Both the position numbers and the translations under genes were made by a program. A stretch of DNA of 64,000 bases from the NCBI GenBank assembly GCA_049649525.1, contig JBARZE010000044.1:1-64000 (forward strand), written 5' to 3'. Positions 1 to 9,300 of the stretch are shown here, in pieces. The notes under the pieces are model-generated. The model ran no database searches. It was not told the DNA's origin and saw only the letters and a program-made list of their open reading frames with translations. The DNA is from JAAURB01 sp049649525. Lineage in GTDB: Bacteria; Cyanobacteriota; Cyanobacteriia; Cyanobacteriales; Microcoleaceae. The stretch's first letter is position 1, and the number at the start of each line of letters is the position of its first letter.

Positions 1-98
1 AAACGCCTCAGTTAATATTGAAAGAGAAGGGGCATCTTCTCTTAGCTTAGATACCGTCAGACTTCTTCGTGAAGCTAGTATCGCTTGAAGCTAGAATC

Positions 99-500
99 CT
101 AGTTCTTTAGGACTAGGAGTATGTCAAGCAGACGATATTTGTTTTTAAATCTGGGAAACCCTAGTCGTTTTGATTGCATATCTTGCCAAGCTCGATCTAG
201 GGTTCTCAGCACTTGCTGTAAAACCTGAGAATGAGCATTTCTTAATCGCTCATTAGTTTTCTTGGCTTCTGTTAATTGCTTGGCTTGTCGATGATAGTTG
301 GGGAATGGAACGCCCGCTGGAATTATGTACTCGGACGCTATCGAACAGGCGTTAACAGGTGACTTACGAGAAGCACACCAATCTTTCCGCTGTCTAAGCG
401 CAAAGTTCCATACAGAACGGCACAATAAGAGCGTTTGCTCGATGGTTACTATTTGCTCTGCTGTTGGTTGTAGTTTGTACTCGTAGGTCATTGTTAACAT
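99..500 (-). pseudogene. tnpB: TnpB (OrfB) N-terminal fragment
   Basis: The frame encodes the N-terminal OrfB helix-turn-helix domain of IS200/IS605 TnpB. YEYKLQPTAEQ is followed by a run resembling CRSVWNFALRQRKDW, then FPRFKNKYR near the end. TnpB proteins are about 400 aa and carry a RuvC-like nuclease plus a zinc ribbon, both absent here. I prefer the ATG at 500 (MLTM) or 491 (MTYEYK) over the upstream ATG at 527, because family members start just before the YEYKLQP-type motif. It cannot be an active nuclease. The call as a decayed TnpB is secure; whether the short protein is made is unknown. Confidence 0.8.
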
Positions 501-594
501 GGAATCATTATACCTTACATGAGGCACAACGCTGTGTAAAGATTTTATGATCCAAGTGTCACGTTCGATTCATCCCTTCACTAAAAGTGAGGGT
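99..594 (-). mobile_element. Truncated IS200/IS605-type (tnpB-only) element
   Basis: The segment has the layout of a small IS605-family element read on the minus strand. An imperfect hairpin at 574-593 (CCC-TCAC / GTGA-GGG with one bulged T) marks the upstream end, the N-terminal part of tnpB follows, and a perfect hairpin at 105-126 (CCTAGT / ACTAGG) lies at the downstream end. The central and C-terminal parts of tnpB are missing, so this is a non-autonomous, MITE-like derivative. It ends inside the Uma2 reading frame next to it. The exact element ends are my estimate. Confidence 0.6.
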
Positions 595-920
595 CTTCTC
601 TCACAAAAAGATAAATAAATTTCTTCGGCAGAGGGATGACGAGAATTGTATAGAGAAACAGGTAATTGAACAACTGCAATATCAGGCTCTGGTTCAGAGT
701 TTTTTAGGGTAACCGGATGAGCCTCATAAACTTTAGCATAACCTCTCAATTTTTCGCGTAAATATTCTGCGATAGAGTCGTTGATTTTCCTATTTAAAGG
801 CCCTTCCGGTAAGATCTCTACAATATTTCCTTCCAGTAATTCCACACGACGATCCCTGAGGATACCTGCTTTTATCATTTGATGATAGTCTTGAGTTGAC
901 CATTTAGCGAAGGTAATCAT
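570..920 (-). pseudogene. Uma2 family (DUF820) endonuclease-like protein, truncated
   Basis: The N-terminal 100 or so residues fit the Uma2/DUF820 family, a PD-(D/E)XK-fold group hugely expanded in cyanobacteria. VELLEGNIVEI is followed by the conserved EPEPDIAVV with the putative catalytic D, then a segment of the HPSAEEIYL type. Immediately after EIYL the expected LIEIS-type catalytic strand is lost, and the frame runs into the hairpin of the adjacent IS605-type element and stops. Family members are about 190 aa; only 116 codons remain. An insertion that removed the C-terminal catalytic part is the simplest reading. The missing half is not in the first 98 bases. Confidence 0.75.
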
Positions 921-1011
921 TGCCTATCGTTTGTTGCTTTCTCAATTCTTAAAAAATTTAATACCAATGAATTAAGCTTTTTTTCTTAGAATTAAATCAA
1001 TATAAAAAGTA

Positions 1012-1047
1012 AAAATTAGGCGGTTTCGATTTCCGTCCTACCTAATT
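1012..1047 (-). terminator. Probable rpmB terminator hairpin
   Basis: Downstream of rpmB on the minus strand, AAATTAGG and CCTAATTT flank a loop with a further short CGG/CCG pairing. The stem is followed on the minus strand by a T-rich run. This is consistent with intrinsic termination of rpmB. Confidence 0.5.
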
Positions 1048-1075
1048 TCTCTGCACTAAAATTAATATGATTAAC

Positions 1076-1312
1076 TTAATATTTATTGAGGTTGATCCCG
1101 GCTTCTTTTGCCATGGCTTGCAGTCCCTTGCGTTGAAGGGTTTTAATTGCCTTGGTGGAGATTTTCAATCTAACCCAACGGTTACCCTGTGGCCACCATA
1201 TCCGCTTCCATTGTAAGTTGGGTTGTTGTAACTTATGAGTCCGACGGTGAGAGTGAGAGACCGCCATCGCATTATTGGCTTTTTTTCCGGTCAGTTGGCA
1301 TCGACGCGACAT
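1076..1312 (-). CDS. rpmB: 50S ribosomal protein L28
   Basis: This is a component of the large ribosomal subunit. The 78-residue product has the L28 hallmarks: the start MSRRCQLTGKKA, the block SHSHRRT, a central WVRLKIS-type strand and the C-terminal LQRKGLQAMAKEAGI. Length matches bacterial L28. It stands alone on the minus strand, with a terminator-like hairpin at 1012-1047 and G-rich low-complexity intergenic DNA upstream (1370-1410). No internal damage is seen. It is a housekeeping gene next to a transposon-scarred accessory stretch. Confidence 0.96.
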   Translation of the reverse strand: MSRRCQLTGKKANNAMAVSHSHRRTHKLQQPNLQWKRIWWPQGNRWVRLKISTKAIKTLQRKGLQAMAKEAGINLNKY

Positions 1313-1474
1313 TTAATTTTAACCTTTTCCTATAGTTCAGTCGTTTATTATAACCTGGCATGGGAAGACTTTGGGAGACGGGGAAGGGGAGATGGGGAGA
1401 CTTGGGGTGAGTGATGGCTAAGTAGGGGCTTACGGGAAAGCTAGGAAATGTTATATTGCATCAGAGATTGGAAG

Positions 1475-1849
1475 ATGGCTAAAATTAAATCTCATGAAGA
1501 ATTGCAAGTCTATCAAGTTGCTTTTGATGCAGCAATGAGAATTTTCGAGTTTTCGAGAGCATTTCCAATAGAAGAAAAATTTTCACTAACTGATCAAATT
1601 CGTCGCTCATCGAGATCGGTCTGTGCTAATCTTGCAGAAGCTTGGAGAAGGCGAAGATACAAAGCAGCATTTGTAGCGAAACTCAACGAATGTGAGTGTG
1701 AATCTGCTGAGACTCAGGTATGGATTAAGTTCGCAGTTAAGTGTGGATATTTAGACCGAAATTGTGCTATAGAAATTTATCAAAGTTATAATCAGATTAT
1801 AGGCGGTCTAGTTAAAATGATCAACAATCCAGAAGTTTGGATTCTGTAG
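1475..1849 (+). CDS. Four-helix bundle protein (23S rRNA-IVP family)
   Basis: The product belongs to the four-helix-bundle family first noted in 23S rRNA intervening sequences. These are small, widespread, all-helical proteins of unknown role. Seen here are the start MAKIKSHEELQVYQ, the block FSLTDQIRRSSRSVCANLAEAW, an ECE acidic motif and ETQVWIKFA. I place the start at the ATG at 1475 rather than 1448 because family members begin with this K-S-x-E-E-L segment, and the nine upstream codons do not fit. Length (124 aa) is normal. A broken relative lies between ureD and ureE (52084-52438). Confidence 0.85.
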   Translation: MAKIKSHEELQVYQVAFDAAMRIFEFSRAFPIEEKFSLTDQIRRSSRSVCANLAEAWRRRRYKAAFVAKLNECECESAETQVWIKFAVKCGYLDRNCAIEIYQSYNQIIGGLVKMINNPEVWIL

Positions 1850-1907
1850 TTATATAGTATTGATTGTTCTCACAATAGTCTCCCTCTCACCCCATCTCCC
1901 TTTCTCG

Positions 1908-2663
1908 TTAATAATAAAGGCTATAATCAAATTGGTTAACTTTGGCTTCAAATCTCGAGCTTATATAAGCTTTATAGACGGGCTTTAATAAATTTTTATG
2001 ATGATTCCACCAAGCAAAATAACGATCATTTACTCCTTGATGAATAACTCGATTGAGAGGATAAGATTCTACTCCAATAAAATCATAAATTTGATTTAAG
2101 ATTAATTCAGGATTATTAATAAAGTCTTCGTACTTTAAAACTAGCACTTTTTTTAGATGAGATCTATCAATCATAAAGCGTTCGTGGCAAACTAACCAAT
2201 GTTTAATTAAAGCATGAAGCGGTGTTTTGCTCCACTTTTGAGTCGCATAAGAAACGGCAATGGGATGACGCAATAAAACAATAAATATGGCTTCTGGAAA
2301 CAGATATTGTAGAAAGCGAGTCCGAACTAAATTAGGGGGAGATTTTTCCAGTAAATAGGTTTTTTCTAAGTTCCAATATTGACTCCATTCTTCAAATATT
2401 TTTACCCTATTTTCAGGGGTAGCCAGTTGTGAATATTCGTCTAAAAATGAATCAGAATTAAAGCCAAACCGACCCGGCCCTCCATAAACCCCCGCTATCG
2501 GATAAACTGATTGTAAAAACTGACCTTCATCTTCGTAAACCCCTGTATTTTCAAAACCACTAATTTGAGGATGTTCCTGTAAACAACGACTCAGAAGTGT
2601 TGTTCCACTTCGATGTAAACCTGCAATAAAAATATGTTGATGTTTGGCTTTAGAGGTATTCAT
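1908..2663 (-). CDS. Sulfotransferase family protein
   Basis: This is a predicted PAPS-dependent sulfotransferase that would move a sulfuryl group from PAPS to an unknown acceptor. The 5'-phosphosulfate loop GLHRSGTTLL lies at about residues 15-25 and the 3'-phosphate segment LLRHPIAVSYATQKW at about 130-145. A KVLVLKYEDF strand near residue 173 and the 251-aa length fit the Sulfotransfer_1/3 group. It is followed 65 bp upstream by a same-strand cupin gene and may be co-transcribed with it. Substrate cannot be judged from sequence; cyanobacterial members often act on secondary metabolites or glycans. Confidence 0.85.
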   Translation of the reverse strand: MNTSKAKHQHIFIAGLHRSGTTLLSRCLQEHPQISGFENTGVYEDEGQFLQSVYPIAGVYGGPGRFGFNSDSFLDEYSQLATPENRVKIFEEWSQYWNLEKTYLLEKSPPNLVRTRFLQYLFPEAIFIVLLRHPIAVSYATQKWSKTPLHALIKHWLVCHERFMIDRSHLKKVLVLKYEDFINNPELILNQIYDFIGVESYPLNRVIHQGVNDRYFAWWNHHKNLLKPVYKAYISSRFEAKVNQFDYSLYY

Positions 2664-2728
2664 ATTTATCTTTAAAATTTAATTCATATAAATTAGCTTT
2701 ATTCAGAAATAAATAATATTTTAGTTGA

Positions 2729-3064
2729 TTAAACTTGTAACCCAAAATAAGTAATAATGAGTTCATTTTTACCTGAATTAATTACCTCATGTTCTTCGTT
2801 TGGTTCAACAGCAATACATACGCCTGGTTCTAATCTATATTCTGTACCATTAATCCGAATTATTCCTGAACCAGATTCTATAAAAAAGACTTCACACATA
2901 TCTGTATGGCTATGAGCAAATGCCACTTGACCCGGCGCAAATCTAGCTTGAGAAAAGTTTGTTAGATGGGGTAAATCACCTAACTTTAGCATTGCTTTCT
3001 TCTTAATTTCTCGATTATGAGAAACAGTTTGTTCAGGAAGTTGATTTAAATGAGTGAGTTTCAT
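2729..3064 (-). CDS. Cupin domain protein
   Basis: This is a small single-domain cupin (111 aa). Cupin motif 1 is visible as HSHTDMCEVFFIESG (metal ligands H-x-H and E), and motif 2 as EPNEEHEVIN with the last His ligand. GIIRINGTEYRLEPGV forms the connecting strands. The fold binds a divalent metal and may be an enzyme, a binding protein or a sugar isomerase-like protein; no finer call is justified. It lies just upstream of the sulfotransferase on the same strand, and divergent from the large two-gene module that starts at 3282. Confidence 0.85.
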   Translation of the reverse strand: MKLTHLNQLPEQTVSHNREIKKKAMLKLGDLPHLTNFSQARFAPGQVAFAHSHTDMCEVFFIESGSGIIRINGTEYRLEPGVCIAVEPNEEHEVINSGKNELIITYFGLQV

Positions 3065-3219
3065 AAAATTACAAAAATAATAATTATACTGAAATACAAT
3101 AACTTCAGATATTAATTTAATTCAAACAATGAGTATAACAAAATTAGTATAAATGAGCAATGATTGAAAATATATCTTAAAAAATTAGCAACTTTGAATC
3201 AAATTATCAAGTAGTTTAT

Positions 3220-3270
3220 TTGACTCTATATTGACAACTTATTTATAATTGCTATAGTTTAAAAAACTAT
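3220..3270 (+). promoter_or_regulatory. Strong promoter with overlapping inverted repeat
   Basis: TTGACA at 3231-3236 and TATAGT at 3253-3258 are separated by 16 bp. A second possible pair is TTGACT 3220-3225 with TATAAT 3244-3249 (18 bp). The perfect inverted repeat ATAGTTT-aaa-AAACTAT (3254-3270) overlaps the -10 element and lies 11 bp before the start codon at 3282. It could be an operator or an mRNA hairpin at the start. The elements are seen directly; repressor binding is inference. Confidence 0.55.
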
Positions 3271-3281
3271 CAATCAGGGTC

Positions 3282-6200
3282 ATGGTCAATACAATTGGAG
3301 AAGGCGATCGCCATTTAGTACCTGTTAACTATAGTAGTTTACTGGCTACTATTTTAAATAATCTCAATCATGCAGAAACTCAAAATATATTCAGACTTTC
3401 CAACAATACTAAACAACTATTTATAGAAATTGACGAAATTGCTTATCATTTAGCAACAACAAAAGCAAGTGAGATTGAAATTCCACTCGGAGGTAACTGG
3501 AGAAATTCTAAAGTTGCAACAACTCATTCAACCAAAACCTCGAAAGATAGTTTTGTTCATTATACCCGAAGAATTAGAGAGTGTTTAGAGCAACAATTAG
3601 AGCAGGTTATAAAAGATAAAGGATATAATACTATTCCAGACTATATCTCAGAGTTACAAAACTCTTTAACAACTTTTCAAGGTCAAACTGGCGATAAAAT
3701 CAGCTTGAATTATGATTTTGAAAGGAAATATAAAGGACTATCCAAACAGCGATTAACTTTAATCTCTGAAAATGAAGACAATCCTTTGTTAAAGTTTCAT
3801 CGTTTAACAATTACAATTAAAAATCAGAAAGCACTATTCGACTCACAATTAAAAGAAAATATTATAAACTATATTAATCGTAATTTTAATCAAGAAAGTC
3901 AAGAAGAACTAGCAGACATTTTAAATGATATATATAAAGCAAGAGAGCAACCGGAATATGATTGGTATAAGTTAAAAAGCTTAATGGATAAAGAAGCAGT
4001 TGCTAAAGTTCAACGAACTGCTAAAATTAAGTATTTAGAATATTTATTAGAACAAATTGGTGAACATAAAGATACAATTTACTTAGAAATTTTGCTGACT
4101 CGTTTACAAGTATTAGAACAATATCTTGATGATCCGAGTAAAACCGATGGAGATTATCAGGTTAATTATGCATCAGCTAATTGTAATCTGAAAGAGATAT
4201 TTTCTCGTGCTGAAGCCTTTGATTCTTTACCAATTATTCCTCAAGTAGAAGGCAATCTCGGTGAAGTTAGAGATGATAAGAAAGGGGTATTAAGCTTTAT
4301 TTTTGGCTTGAAACTGAAGTTAGCGGGAAAAGTTCAAACAGAAGCAGGCAAAACTGTATTAGAATATTATCTAGATTTATTTAATCCTGATAGTGAATAC
4401 CATCAAGCAGAATTAGAAAATCACTCTAAAAAAGAAAGATTTGTTCAGAAAATATTGAGAATTGCTGTCTTATACTTCTTTGTCTTTTCCGGAAATGATC
4501 CTCAACAACCGGGTTACAGCAAAGAATCTGATTTAGAATATGATGTAATTCATGTATTTGAGAATAAATTATTACCTATTTTAAAAGGTTCAGATGAAAA
4601 GAAAAAACAAGGATTACTTCGAGGAATTATTAAGGGAATTAATCAATATAATACTGAAGAAAAAATCAAGAAATTAAAAGACTTATTGCAGTTAAAATTA
4701 AAACAGCCTAAAATATGGAATTCAAGAAACTATCCGATTCATATTAATATTAAACAAGGCATTTTAGAAACTGATGCAAAAAAAATTGATGAGCGTAATA
4801 CATTCTTTAAAAGCGAATTAGAAAAGAAAACGGCATTAAAATATATTTCTGTTAATGATTCTAGCATTGATAGTCGTTCTCTATGTTATTTGACAGGAGA
4901 AATTAAAATTAGTGAAATTGGTTATTTTGACACCTCGGATCAGCAAGAGTTTTCGATGGAGTATTCTTCTGCAAAAAACTTTCCTACTATTCCTGCAGTT
5001 TTGTATCCAAAAGAAAAAAGCTGTAAAAATTTATTAAATGACTCATTTAAAAATTGTCAAATGATATCGTTTCCTTATGAGCATGAAAGACTAAAACAAG
5101 ATATTTTTAAAGAAGAGAAAATAACTGAAGCCTTTATTTATCGGTTTACTTTTTCTCTATTGGCTTACATTTGTTTAAAAATTTTACTAGATATCTCAAT
5201 AAAAAAGTTAAACAGAAGATTATTTATTCCTATTCTACGGCTGCATTTAGGAGATAAAGAAAATCCCCGTGAAGAAGAAGTTTTTATGCGCTCAACCTTT
5301 AAAATATTATCTCATTTATTCAATACCTATCATCGCTCTAGTTGTCAAGGTTTTCGGATTAAAGATATTAAGTCTTATAAGATAAAAAATGCACTTTCTT
5401 CTCTCTATAGTATACTCCCTAAAACGTTTAAATTGAAGCAGCTTACTCATCCTCATAAAATTGATAAACTAGCAATTGTTATTATTTCTAGCCGAGAATG
5501 CGATCGTGCAACGTGCCGTAAGGCGTATCGCAGTTGGAGAGGAGACTATAAAAAGTCTAATTTAATTGGAGAAGTGGTTAAAATTGATCGTCAAACAGAT
5601 GGCTCGATTTCAATTTATATCAGTAAAACGATATCAGAACATTATGATAGCAACCAATTGTATCGCGATCCAGATATTCTGATTAGAGAAGTAGAACAAT
5701 TATATAATAGCGGATATAAACATATTCTATATATTGCTAAATCTCCCTATTCTCAAACGTTAAATCTAACAGATACAGATAATGAAAATCTTTATTTTAT
5801 GTCGTCTCAGATGATTCGTAACTTGAAAGGAGAGCGAGAAGACTTAAAGATATATCCGGTATTTTTTGATAAATATTATGCAGTTAGCTTATTACCTATT
5901 CCCCGTCAATCCTTATATATTCAAGATGCTGAAGAATTAACTCATATTGTTAATGATCCCACTCAGCAAATTGCTATATTTTTCAATTTATTTAATGGAA
6001 TTCAAGTAGGAAAAGACGGTAAGTATTATAATGGGGTGATATCTTATTCTACTCTATTAAATATTTATGACCAAAATTTACTTGATACAAAAGATATTTA
6101 TGCAGGTTTAATTGATCAAGAGCGAGGTTTGAAAGATGAAATTTTACAGCTTTTAACACTTTTTCATTTTTCTCGTTACGAAGCCAGTGGTAAAACAATT

Positions 6201-6359
6201 CAACTCAAATTAGATCCTTATCAAAATATTATTGGAGATAAATCTATCGGTGCGTTATCTATATTTCCCCATATTAAACCAAAAGTTGAGTTTAATTGTT
6301 TAGCGTTTTTGAATGAAGTTAAAGATGCACTAGATGCTCAATTACCGCCTGATAACTAA
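3282..6359 (+). CDS. Large protein of unknown function; partner of the helicase-like gene downstream
   Basis: I do not recognise this 1025-aa protein. No signal peptide is seen. The first 500 or so residues are charged and mainly helical. A segment near residue 533 contains CYLTGE. At about 728-862 the predicted order of strands and helices (KLAIVIISSRECDR; GSISIYISKTIS; a helix; KHILYIAKSPYSQTL; LKIYPVFFDKYYAVSLLP) is reminiscent of an RNase H/PIWI-like core without an obvious full acidic catalytic set. That resemblance is speculative. The start follows the promoter at 3220-3258; the Shine-Dalgarno is weak. The stop is 5 bp from the next ATG, so the two genes form an operon. Codon use is very AT-rich compared with serA or urease, suggesting transfer. 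Confidence 0.7.
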   Translation: MVNTIGEGDRHLVPVNYSSLLATILNNLNHAETQNIFRLSNNTKQLFIEIDEIAYHLATTKASEIEIPLGGNWRNSKVATTHSTKTSKDSFVHYTRRIRECLEQQLEQVIKDKGYNTIPDYISELQNSLTTFQGQTGDKISLNYDFERKYKGLSKQRLTLISENEDNPLLKFHRLTITIKNQKALFDSQLKENIINYINRNFNQESQEELADILNDIYKAREQPEYDWYKLKSLMDKEAVAKVQRTAKIKYLEYLLEQIGEHKDTIYLEILLTRLQVLEQYLDDPSKTDGDYQVNYASANCNLKEIFSRAEAFDSLPIIPQVEGNLGEVRDDKKGVLSFIFGLKLKLAGKVQTEAGKTVLEYYLDLFNPDSEYHQAELENHSKKERFVQKILRIAVLYFFVFSGNDPQQPGYSKESDLEYDVIHVFENKLLPILKGSDEKKKQGLLRGIIKGINQYNTEEKIKKLKDLLQLKLKQPKIWNSRNYPIHINIKQGILETDAKKIDERNTFFKSELEKKTALKYISVNDSSIDSRSLCYLTGEIKISEIGYFDTSDQQEFSMEYSSAKNFPTIPAVLYPKEKSCKNLLNDSFKNCQMISFPYEHERLKQDIFKEEKITEAFIYRFTFSLLAYICLKILLDISIKKLNRRLFIPILRLHLGDKENPREEEVFMRSTFKILSHLFNTYHRSSCQGFRIKDIKSYKIKNALSSLYSILPKTFKLKQLTHPHKIDKLAIVIISSRECDRATCRKAYRSWRGDYKKSNLIGEVVKIDRQTDGSISIYISKTISEHYDSNQLYRDPDILIREVEQLYNSGYKHILYIAKSPYSQTLNLTDTDNENLYFMSSQMIRNLKGEREDLKIYPVFFDKYYAVSLLPIPRQSLYIQDAEELTHIVNDPTQQIAIFFNLFNGIQVGKDGKYYNGVISYSTLLNIYDQNLLDTKDIYAGLIDQERGLKDEILQLLTLFHFSRYEASGKTIQLKLDPYQNIIGDKSIGALSIFPHIKPKVEFNCLAFLNEVKDALDAQLPPDN

Positions 6360-6364
6360 TTGCT

Positions 6365-9300
6365 ATGAATTCTTCTAATTTAGGTCAAGATTTAGGTCGC
6401 TTATTTGAAGTCGGGTTTAATATCGGAATGCTGACTTATCTGAAACAAAAACAGATTCAGTCTAATTATGGCGATCTTTATGAAAAAGATTTACAACAGC
6501 TTAGTTTCCCTAAAATTATTCGTAAATTAATTGACAACGAAAGGATCATTAACCAACAAGATCGAAATATTGTTAATCAATGGGCGACATTCTTTTTACA
6601 AAAAAGCTTTCTAGCTGGATTAAACTTTTTAGACGAATATTTTGCTGCAATAGGTTGGAATAATCCTCGGAAATTAAAAGCCTTAGAAGTCGTTTACTAT
6701 CAATGTAATTTTACAGATGATAATAGTATTGGGACTTATCATAAAGGAGATCAGCAAGTTTATCAAGACTGGTTTTCTCAGTTAAGATTAAATCTAGATC
6801 AGATTGATACTCATCATTATAGTCAGAGAGGAGAATTTCTAAAAGCAGATAGTTTAGTTTTCTTTCGTTACAAACATCAAGTGAGAATTCTAACAATTGA
6901 TTATTCGATCTTTTCAATTAAATCAATTCAAGATTTAGAGGATTTAAGTAATATTGAGGTATTGCGTCAAATTATACTCAGTAATATTAGTTATTTGAAG
7001 TCTAAGAGTGTATTTGCGAATTTAGGATTAGATAGTCAAAATAATCAGTTTTTCTTTTCAGAAAGCTTATCTCAATATTATAAAGCTTTTGTCCGGAAAG
7101 ACAAAGAAACAATTAAAATGATTCAAGCGGGAAGCTATACCTATAGTTTTTGGAAATGGTTAAATGATCGAGATCTGATCGATCATCAAGATGACATAAC
7201 TTTCAATATTATGGGTTATAGCGATCGAGATGTCGCTTCTCTTTGTCTGAAACCGAATCAAATTAATATTTTAGAAACTTGCTATCAAATTTATCGTAAT
7301 AAAAGTATTAACTTAGAAGTTGATTCTGCTCGTGAACGGGTTTTAAACATTATTAAACGCAAAGCTTGTTATAGTTTTAAAAACGGCAAAAAGTTAGTTG
7401 AGGATTTATTAAACGTATCGGGAGAAGGAATTCATTCAGTCTCTCATCAAGAAACATTTAGTGATTTCAATAGCTATTTAGATCTTGTTCCTACCTCAAG
7501 TGCTAACTCACTCAATCTCCCAAACAATTTAAATCTACAACAAGCTCATGCTCAGTTAATTCAACAGGCTTTATCTGCAAATAATAAAAATTTGTATGTT
7601 TTCTTAACGGGTAATCCGGGAATTGGAAAGACAACAGCAATTAGTAACTTTCTCAAACAAGAACAGATTTTAGAGGAAGGCTTTTTATTTCTTTATATTA
7701 GTCCTCGCACACAGGTTAACCTTGATATTATTGAAAAGTTTAGAGATGATTTAGATAGTGATAAATCTCTGTTTGATGATCGTTTAACTATAATTAATAC
7801 GAATTCAAATCTGATTGATAGTAATGAAGGAAAGTTAACAGTACAATATTCTTCTAATTTAAAGAAAGATCGATTTTGTTTAAAGGGAGTCGATTTTATT
7901 CCCCAGGATGAAAGTCTTAAATTTAATTCTAATTCTCAATCTTCAGTAACTCGCAAAACAGCAACTCGCTTAAAAGATAGCAAAAATAAGAAAAAAGGTG
8001 TGCTGTATAGTCTATGTGAAGCGCTTAACAGTTTAATAAATAACGAGCAGAATAATATTGTAGCGACGGTGGCACTTCAATCTTTAAAAGAATATGGAGA
8101 TGGCAGTAATACGTTAAAACATTTCAAACGAATTTTTAGAGATATTTATAATGAAACTGAAGGAAAAGTGATTCCAGCCAAGTTACAGCAGCTTTCTCAA
8201 AATATTAAGCATATTTTTATCGCGATTGATGAAATTACAGGAGATCATAGTGGTGTTAATTTTCTATTAGAAATGAGCCAATATTTACAGAAATATCAAT
8301 TAACTAATAAAGCCTATTTTAATACCAAGTTAATTGTAGCGGATGCTTCAATTATTGATTCAGAAGTCATTCAACAACATTTATCAAAGACAACTGTTGA
8401 ACCGAATAAAATATTTTTTAGAAAAGCAAAAATTAATCACGCCTGTATACATCAAGAAAATTTTGAGTTTAATAATCAACCCGCTATTGTAATTAATACT
8501 AACTCTTATCCGGCGAAAAACTTACAAGTTACTTATAAAACGTTTATTTATTCTCTTAAATATAAACCTAAAAATGAAAAAATATACAAGACTGCAAAAT
8601 ATGATTTAGAAGATAGGGTTAATTCTGCTATTTTAAAAGATGTGGAGTTAATTAAAACTCATTCACCCAATGAACAGATTATTATTTATATTCAAGATAA
8701 AGCACGCTTAAGCCAACTGATTGAGAGTTTTCGGGAGAATAGAAAACGTTTTAAAGCTTTTAAAGATTATATAGAAATACACGCTGATTTATCGGATTCA
8801 GATAAACAAAAAATTCATCAATATAAGAATGATGTTGAGATAATTTTTATGACAGCTTCTGCCAGTCGCGGTTTATCTTTTCCTTATGTCCAACATATTT
8901 TAGTGGATTTACCTCGATTTGAAATAGAAGCAAATTTAATGGAAGTAATTCAAGTAATTTATAGAGGCAGAGGAAATAGAGAAATTGATGTTAAAGACAA
9001 ACAACTTATTTTTTATCTGACGGAGCAAGCCGTTTATTATACAGAGGATCGGAAATTTTCTTTACAAGAAAGTAAACTGAATCTTCTTAACTTTTTAATT
9101 ATTCTTCATGTCTCAATACAAACTAGAATATATGGCTCTGGAAATATTGCAAATGAACAGTATATGATGATTCCGGTGGGTGGTAAATCCGTTTTTAGTG
9201 CGGGTGAATCTCTCAGTCATACTATTAAAACGTTAATGACAAAGCTTAAAAAAGAATCGAGAAGATACTCCCATGATCTCCGATTTCAACAAGCTTATCA

